DNA from: Pseudomonadota bacterium
GTDB lineage: Bacteria > Desulfobacterota > Desulfovibrionia > Desulfovibrionales > Desulfovibrionaceae
Length of the DNA stretch: 64,000 bases
Assembly (NCBI GenBank): GCA_023419375.1
Contig: JAEZYD010000030.1
Span: 1 to 64,000, forward strand
Reading direction: 5' to 3'
The position numbers and the translations under genes were made by a program. Below, one piece after another: positions 59,840-64,000 of the stretch (the first letter of the stretch is position 1; the number at the start of each line of letters is the position of its first letter). The notes under the pieces were generated by a model. It was not told the DNA's origin. It worked only from the letters and a program-made list of their open reading frames with translations, and did no database searches.

Positions 59840-62671
59840 ATGAGCATCAGAACCATCATCAAAACTTCCAATCTCGCGCAGTTGCTGCTTCTTTTGCTGC
59901 TTGGGCTTTGCCTGGTATCTCTGGGGCGTGGCCTGAATGAGGGCCGCAGGGTACTCGAAAACTACTACAGGTTCGATTCTCTTCTGGTGGATGTGGAAAC
60001 CAATACCCGCCAGAGTTACGAAGAAGCTCATGCCTTTATTTTTACGGGTAATCCCGAGCGTTATGCCAAGTGGCAGATGCTGAATCAGGACCGCGTCCAC
60101 GCGACGCAGGACGCCGCCGGGCACGAGGGAACCTTTGAACATATTGCCCGCACTCTCAATGTGACGGGAGGCCTGCAAGGGCAGGTTCAGGCGCTTCTTG
60201 CCCAGCGCAGGCACCTCGACAATCTGCTTGATACCGCCGTGAACATGGCTGTGGGCAATAGCGGGCCGCCCCTGTGGGACAGGGACGGGCTTGATCTGAA
60301 GGGCGCGCAGAGCTGGGTGGACAGGGTCAATCTGGACAGTGAGGCGCAGCAGGTTCTTTTCAGCGCGCAGGCCCTGCGCGAGGTGCAGTACCGCAGCTTT
60401 CTGGAGCAGGTGAGCAGGCAGGAGTCGCCGCTTGCCCAGATGGTCTGGGCCATGTTTTTTGCCTTGCTGGCCCTGGGGGCCAGCGCGGTTGCCAATATTT
60501 ATATCTTTCAGAAGCGGGTCGCCATGCCGCTGGGCGAGGTCAGCCAGTATGCGGAAGGCGTGGCGGCGGGCGAGGATCCCGAACCCCTGAAGCTCAAATA
60601 CCGGGACGAACTGGCCGTCATGTTCGCCTCCCTGCAACGCATGAAGGGAACGCTGTTTTCCCGTATCCGCGAACTGAAAGAGGCCGAAAGGCGTGCCCGC
60701 AAAAGCAAGCAGCAGGCCGTACTTGCCCGTGCGCAGGCCTTGTCGTCATTGGAACTCGCCCAAAGGGCCTCACACGTGCAGGAAGATTTTTTGCGCCGTA
60801 TGAGCCACGAAATCCGCACCCCCCTCAATGCCATCATCGGCATGAGTTATCTGAGCCTGCAAGCGGGCCTCAGTGGCGTGCAGCGCGACTACCTTTCCCA
60901 GATCAACAAATCGGGCAGCCTGCTGCTGGACATGGTCAACAGGATTCTTGATTTTTCGAGTGCCAATGAGGGCTTGTTGCGCCGCGAAAATCGGGCATTT
61001 CAGGTGCCCCGCCTGCTGGAGCTGTTGCGGCAGAGCGTGGCGGGCAGCGCTCTCGAAAAACAGCTGGAACTGATTTTTACGCTGGATCCGGCTGTGCCGG
61101 TGGTTGTGGAAGGTGATGAGCGGCATCTGGAAGAGGTGTTGCGCATCCTGCTGGAGAATGCTGTCAAGTACACCCCCACGGGCTCCGTGGAGTGCAGTGT
61201 GCAGCTTGCCCACAGCGACCAGGAAGATGGCGGATGCCGTCTGCTCTTTGTGGTGGCCGACAGCGGCCCCGGTATGGATGCTGTTCTTAAGGACAAGCTT
61301 TTTGAACCCTTTGCCCTTGGCGATGAATCGCTGACGCGGTCAAACAGCGGCCTTGGCCTTGGGCTTGCGCTGGCGCGGCAACTGGTCAATCTCATGGGTG
61401 GCGAGCTTTCTGTGGCAAGCGCACCCGGCAAGGGGAGCCGTTTTTTCTTTGAATTGCCCTTCGGCTGGGTGCAACAGAACGAATCCATTACGGAAGCCGC
61501 CTCCGCGCAGGAAGAAGCCGCCGCTGTCGTGGACAGTGCCCTTGGCGTTGCGACCACGTCGCACCGCACAGTGCTTGTGGTGGAAGATAACGATATCAAC
61601 GCCCAGATCGCCAGCGAGCTGCTGAGCCAGGCCGGGCTTGACGTGCGTGTGGCCTCCAACGGTCTTGCGGCTGTTGAGGAGGTACGCGGCGGCGGCGTTG
61701 ACCTTGTGCTCATGGATGTGCAGATGCCCGTTATGGACGGGCTTCAAGCCACCATGCGCATTCGCGCGCTGGGTTTTTCACCTGCGGATCTGCCCATTCT
61801 CGCCATGACAGCCCATGCCGATGCCTCTTCCCGTCTGGAAGGCAAGAGCGTGGGCATGAACGACTATCTCACCAAGCCGGTTGATCCTGCCGCCCTGTAT
61901 GCCGCCCTTGAAATGTGGCTGCCGGGCGGATTGCAGTCCAACCCGCTGACCGCGGATGCTGACCCGGATGACTTTTCTGACGCCGCAGACGTGGAAAACC
62001 GCGTTCAGGAGGACGAGGAGCGGCATTCGCTGGACGTTATGCGCGATCCTGCCCAAGCCTCTTCAGTTCCGGAGGGGCAGGCGGTCAATGTGGAGGCTGG
62101 CCTTGCAACCGTAGGCGGCAACCGCGAATTGTACAGGGAACTGCTGCTGCGTTTTGTGGACCACTACGGCGAAAGCGCCAGGGAACTGCGCGGCCTGCTT
62201 GCCTGCGGCGATCTGCGCGGCGCGGCCCGTCTGGCGCATACGGTAAAGGGCGTTGCCGCCAACCTTGGCGTGGAGCGGGTATGTCGCCTCACGCGGCACA
62301 TGGAAAACTCCTTGCCCCTTATTCCGCCGAGTGAAGAACTGATGGACGAGTTTGAAGCGTGCATGAACGAGGTGCTGCTGCGCGTGCGCTGTCTTGAAGG
62401 TGATGGGAGCATGGCCACGGCAGGCACCATGCACCTTGAAGGTGAACACCGGGACAACCTGTTGGCCCTGCTCGCCGAGCTGCCCGAACTGATGGAAACG
62501 GACTGGGGCAATGCGGAAAGCGCCCTTGAACGGTTTATGCCTCTTGTGAACGGTACCCCCTACGCAGAAGACCTGACCGCCATCCTTGCCTCGGTAAAAG
62601 ACTTTGACAATGCGGCCCTCCAGGGGCAGGCGGCAGCCCTGCAACGGCGTCTGCGCGGAGAAAATCTGTGA
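59840..62671 (+). CDS. Hybrid sensor histidine kinase with receiver and Hpt domains
   Basis: A 943-residue membrane sensor: TM helix (about residues 12-32), helical periplasmic sensor, TM helix (about 205-225), HAMP region, long coiled coil, HisKA (RRMSHEIRTPLNAIIGM, about residue 318), HATPase (LLENAVKYTPTG, GLGLGLALA), receiver domain (VLVVEDNDINAQIASELL, VLMDVQMPVMDG, DYLTKPVD) and C-terminal Hpt (LAHTVKGVAANLG). The layout matches unorthodox kinases such as TorS or BarA. No response regulator gene is adjacent in the window, so the partner is unknown. The stop codon overlaps the GTG start of the glycosyltransferase gene. Confidence 0.9.
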   Translation: MSIRTIIKTSNLAQLLLLLLLGLCLVSLGRGLNEGRRVLENYYRFDSLLVDVETNTRQSYEEAHAFIFTGNPERYAKWQMLNQDRVHATQDAAGHEGTFEHIARTLNVTGGLQGQVQALLAQRRHLDNLLDTAVNMAVGNSGPPLWDRDGLDLKGAQSWVDRVNLDSEAQQVLFSAQALREVQYRSFLEQVSRQESPLAQMVWAMFFALLALGASAVANIYIFQKRVAMPLGEVSQYAEGVAAGEDPEPLKLKYRDELAVMFASLQRMKGTLFSRIRELKEAERRARKSKQQAVLARAQALSSLELAQRASHVQEDFLRRMSHEIRTPLNAIIGMSYLSLQAGLSGVQRDYLSQINKSGSLLLDMVNRILDFSSANEGLLRRENRAFQVPRLLELLRQSVAGSALEKQLELIFTLDPAVPVVVEGDERHLEEVLRILLENAVKYTPTGSVECSVQLAHSDQEDGGCRLLFVVADSGPGMDAVLKDKLFEPFALGDESLTRSNSGLGLGLALARQLVNLMGGELSVASAPGKGSRFFFELPFGWVQQNESITEAASAQEEAAAVVDSALGVATTSHRTVLVVEDNDINAQIASELLSQAGLDVRVASNGLAAVEEVRGGGVDLVLMDVQMPVMDGLQATMRIRALGFSPADLPILAMTAHADASSRLEGKSVGMNDYLTKPVDPAALYAALEMWLPGGLQSNPLTADADPDDFSDAADVENRVQEDEERHSLDVMRDPAQASSVPEGQAVNVEAGLATVGGNRELYRELLLRFVDHYGESARELRGLLACGDLRGAARLAHTVKGVAANLGVERVCRLTRHMENSLPLIPPSEELMDEFEACMNEVLLRVRCLEGDGSMATAGTMHLEGEHRDNLLALLAELPELMETDWGNAESALERFMPLVNGTPYAEDLTAILASVKDFDNAALQGQAAALQRRLRGENL

Positions 62672-63492
62672 AGACCGTTTTCTGCCTTGACGACAAGATC
62701 ACGTATCTGACCCTGCTCAAGGTGGCGGTGCGCTCGTTGCGCGCAGTGCAGGGCAAGGACGCCCCCTGCCTCTGCATCTACGCAGGGGAGGATCCGGCCT
62801 TGCTGGCAGAACTCGCGGCGGAAAACATACCTGTTGCGCGCTATACGCCGTGTCTTGACCCAAGCGGTTTCACGCCTCTGGGGCAGGCCTGCGCCGGATG
62901 CTTTCTCAAGCTTGAGCTGGCTCTTGTGCCCGAGCTTGCCCAGGACGACCGCGTGCTTTACTGTGATACGGATGTGCTTTTTTATCGCCCTCTGGACGAA
63001 CTTTTTGCGCAGCATCCGGCCTATGTGGGCATGGCAAGGGAATACACCGCCCCATTTTATCACCAGCACCAGCAGCTTTTTTATGAATTCAGGGGCGAAC
63101 GGTACACCGTTCCCATGCCTTTTCCCATCTGGACATATTCCAGCGGGGTGGCTCTGTTCAATCTGGAGCGGCTGCGCAAGCGTGACCTCATAGGGCACTT
63201 CATGGCTTTTTGCCGGGAAAATGAATCGCGCATCGGCAACCTTGATCAGTCGCTGGTGAATTATTTTTTTGGCAAGCGCATTACGCGGCTGGATGACTGC
63301 TGGAACAGCCCTCCCTATAGAGAGGAGTGCAGGGATGAAGCGCGGATTGTGCATTTTCACGGCCCCAAGCCGTGGGAATATAACCGAACCAACCTCACTG
63401 ACCTGTGCATCAATCACTATGACTACATGCGGGGAATCTGGATGGAATACCTGAATCCCCGGGAGCGAGCGCTGGTGGAAAGCTGGGCCTAA
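62668..63492 (+). CDS. GT8-like glycosyltransferase
   Basis: A 274-residue GT-A fold protein that starts at GTG, overlapping the kinase stop (GTGA). The metal-binding DxD is clear in YCDTDVLFYRPLDEL, and the end resembles GT8 family members (HFHGPKPWEYNRT). It would transfer a sugar from a nucleotide donor to a surface glycan. Coupling to the sensor kinase in one transcript is notable and may link a signal to surface decoration, which is inference. The acceptor is unknown. Confidence 0.85.
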   Translation: MKTVFCLDDKITYLTLLKVAVRSLRAVQGKDAPCLCIYAGEDPALLAELAAENIPVARYTPCLDPSGFTPLGQACAGCFLKLELALVPELAQDDRVLYCDTDVLFYRPLDELFAQHPAYVGMAREYTAPFYHQHQQLFYEFRGERYTVPMPFPIWTYSSGVALFNLERLRKRDLIGHFMAFCRENESRIGNLDQSLVNYFFGKRITRLDDCWNSPPYREECRDEARIVHFHGPKPWEYNRTNLTDLCINHYDYMRGIWMEYLNPRERALVESWA

Positions 63493-63526
63493 CCCGGCTC
63501 GAAAGGATTGTTTTTGTCACACACTC

Positions 63527-63553
63527 TGAAGTATTCTCCGCTCTGTCCGATAA
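63527..63553 (+). promoter_or_regulatory. Candidate sigma-28 (FliA) promoter of cheW
   Basis: TGAAGTAT, 11 bases, TCCGATAA compared with TAAAGTTT-N11-GCCGATAA: six of eight and seven of eight matches with exact spacing. Transcription would begin about 130 bases before the cheW start. The same TCCGATAA occurs in the chemoreceptor promoter at 33.2 kb. Confidence 0.65.
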
Positions 63554-63690
63554 GGTTGAAACCGGGGCCTGAACGCTCCCGTTAGCGGGGTCGATCCCGG
63601 CGCAGATTGAGCGGATTGCATATGACGGATTGCCGCAGAAGCGGTAATTCATGGGCGGAAAACGCCCACTTATACCATGGAGGCCATCCC

Positions 63691-64000
63691 ATGACGGATA
63701 CAATGGACGCGGCGCAAGCGACTCGGCAGGACGTGCTGCAAGGTTCCGGGCAGGAACATGAGGGCGATCTGCTCCAGCTGGTGACATTCCGCATTGGCGA
63801 AGAAGAGTTCGGGGTGGACATCCTTTCCGTTCAGGAAATCATCCGTCTCATGCAGATCACCATGGTGCCCCATGCCGCAGCCTTTATTGAAGGCGTCATC
63901 AATCTGCGCGGCAAGGTTATTCCGGTTGTCAACATGCGCACGCGCTTCAGCATGCCCGCCCTGGAGCACGATGGCAACACGCGCATTGTTGTGATGGAAT
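63691..64000 (+). CDS. cheW: Chemotaxis coupling protein CheW (partial, runs off the window)
   Basis: CheW links chemoreceptors to the kinase CheA at the cell pole. The visible 103 residues show a 28-residue N-terminal extension, then the SH3-like CheW domain (QLVTFRIGEEEFGVDILSVQEIIR, VPHAAAFIEGVINLRGKVIPVVNMRTRF). GGAGG precedes the ATG. The gene is truncated by the window edge, so later domains and neighbours cannot be judged. A sigma-28-like promoter lies upstream. Confidence 0.9.
   Translation, partial: MTDTMDAAQATRQDVLQGSGQEHEGDLLQLVTFRIGEEEFGVDILSVQEIIRLMQITMVPHAAAFIEGVINLRGKVIPVVNMRTRFSMPALEHDGNTRIVVME

Noticed and set aside
63493..63690. Possible riboswitch in the cheW leader (CTCCCGTTAGCGGG hairpin)
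   Set aside because: Only a simple hairpin is visible and no known riboswitch core was recognised; the sigma-28-like promoter explains the region better.

Overview
The window looks like a chromosomal segment of a sulfate-reducing Desulfovibrionaceae bacterium, closest in content to Desulfovibrio desulfuricans or D. vulgaris. This is judged from gene content only, because no database search was possible. The markers are nrfHA next to a NrfS/NrfR two-component pair, an ArsR-methyltransferase SahR beside ahcY, a ~1180-residue FAD/Fe-S lactate-dehydrogenase-type protein, cytochrome bd oxidase, and GC-rich coding DNA with AT-rich promoter gaps. There is no rRNA, recognisable tRNA, insertion sequence, prophage or CRISPR array.

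Layout. 1-6.6 kb: nitrite ammonification (nrfA, nrfH) divergent from nrfS/nrfR, then a small unknown gene and a possible structured RNA. 6.8-14.4 kb: an endonuclease Q/UvrD helicase fusion, an N6-adenine methyltransferase, a U32 peptidase-family protein and a UDP-glucuronate 4-epimerase-like protein. 14.5-16.5 kb: a membrane protein, an HxlR regulator and a tautomerase. 16.5-23.8 kb (minus strand): cbiC, cbiA, a small unknown gene, mltG, ruvX, a site-2 protease, a ThiS-like protein / C_GCAxxG_C_C / Gate-domain membrane protein triad, and rnhA. 24-31.2 kb: a ureide (allantoate-type) uptake and degradation locus under a divergent FadR-type GntR regulator. 31.3-36 kb: a chemoreceptor, ahcY and sahR. 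36-46.7 kb: small unknowns, a thioesterase, an FMN reductase, a YkgJ-type Cys-cluster protein, a large membrane protein and the FAD/Fe-S dehydrogenase. 47-50.4 kb: a small membrane protein with a decayed tandem copy, and cydAB. 50.6-64 kb: htpG, motAB, an AsmA-family protein, cobQ, a DMT exporter, a hybrid histidine kinase, a GT8-like glycosyltransferase, and cheW running off the end.

The most notable system is the ureide locus. It holds a solute-binding protein, two permeases, an ATPase, an AllE-type ureidoglycine aminohydrolase, an M20 allantoate-amidohydrolase-type enzyme, and a ketol-acid reductoisomerase (KARI) homologue in which two second-subunit active-site glutamates and the conserved lysine are replaced. 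That protein occupies the place where a ureidoglycolate dehydrogenase would be expected. Two copies of TGGT-N3-ACCGGTAAA flank the binding-protein gene and look like operators for the divergent regulator. Other points of interest are the endonuclease Q/UvrD fusion, the tandem pseudogene in which an aligned Trp codon has become TGA, sigma-28-type promoters before the chemotaxis genes, the palindromes in the nrf and sahR control regions, and a palindrome before htpG.
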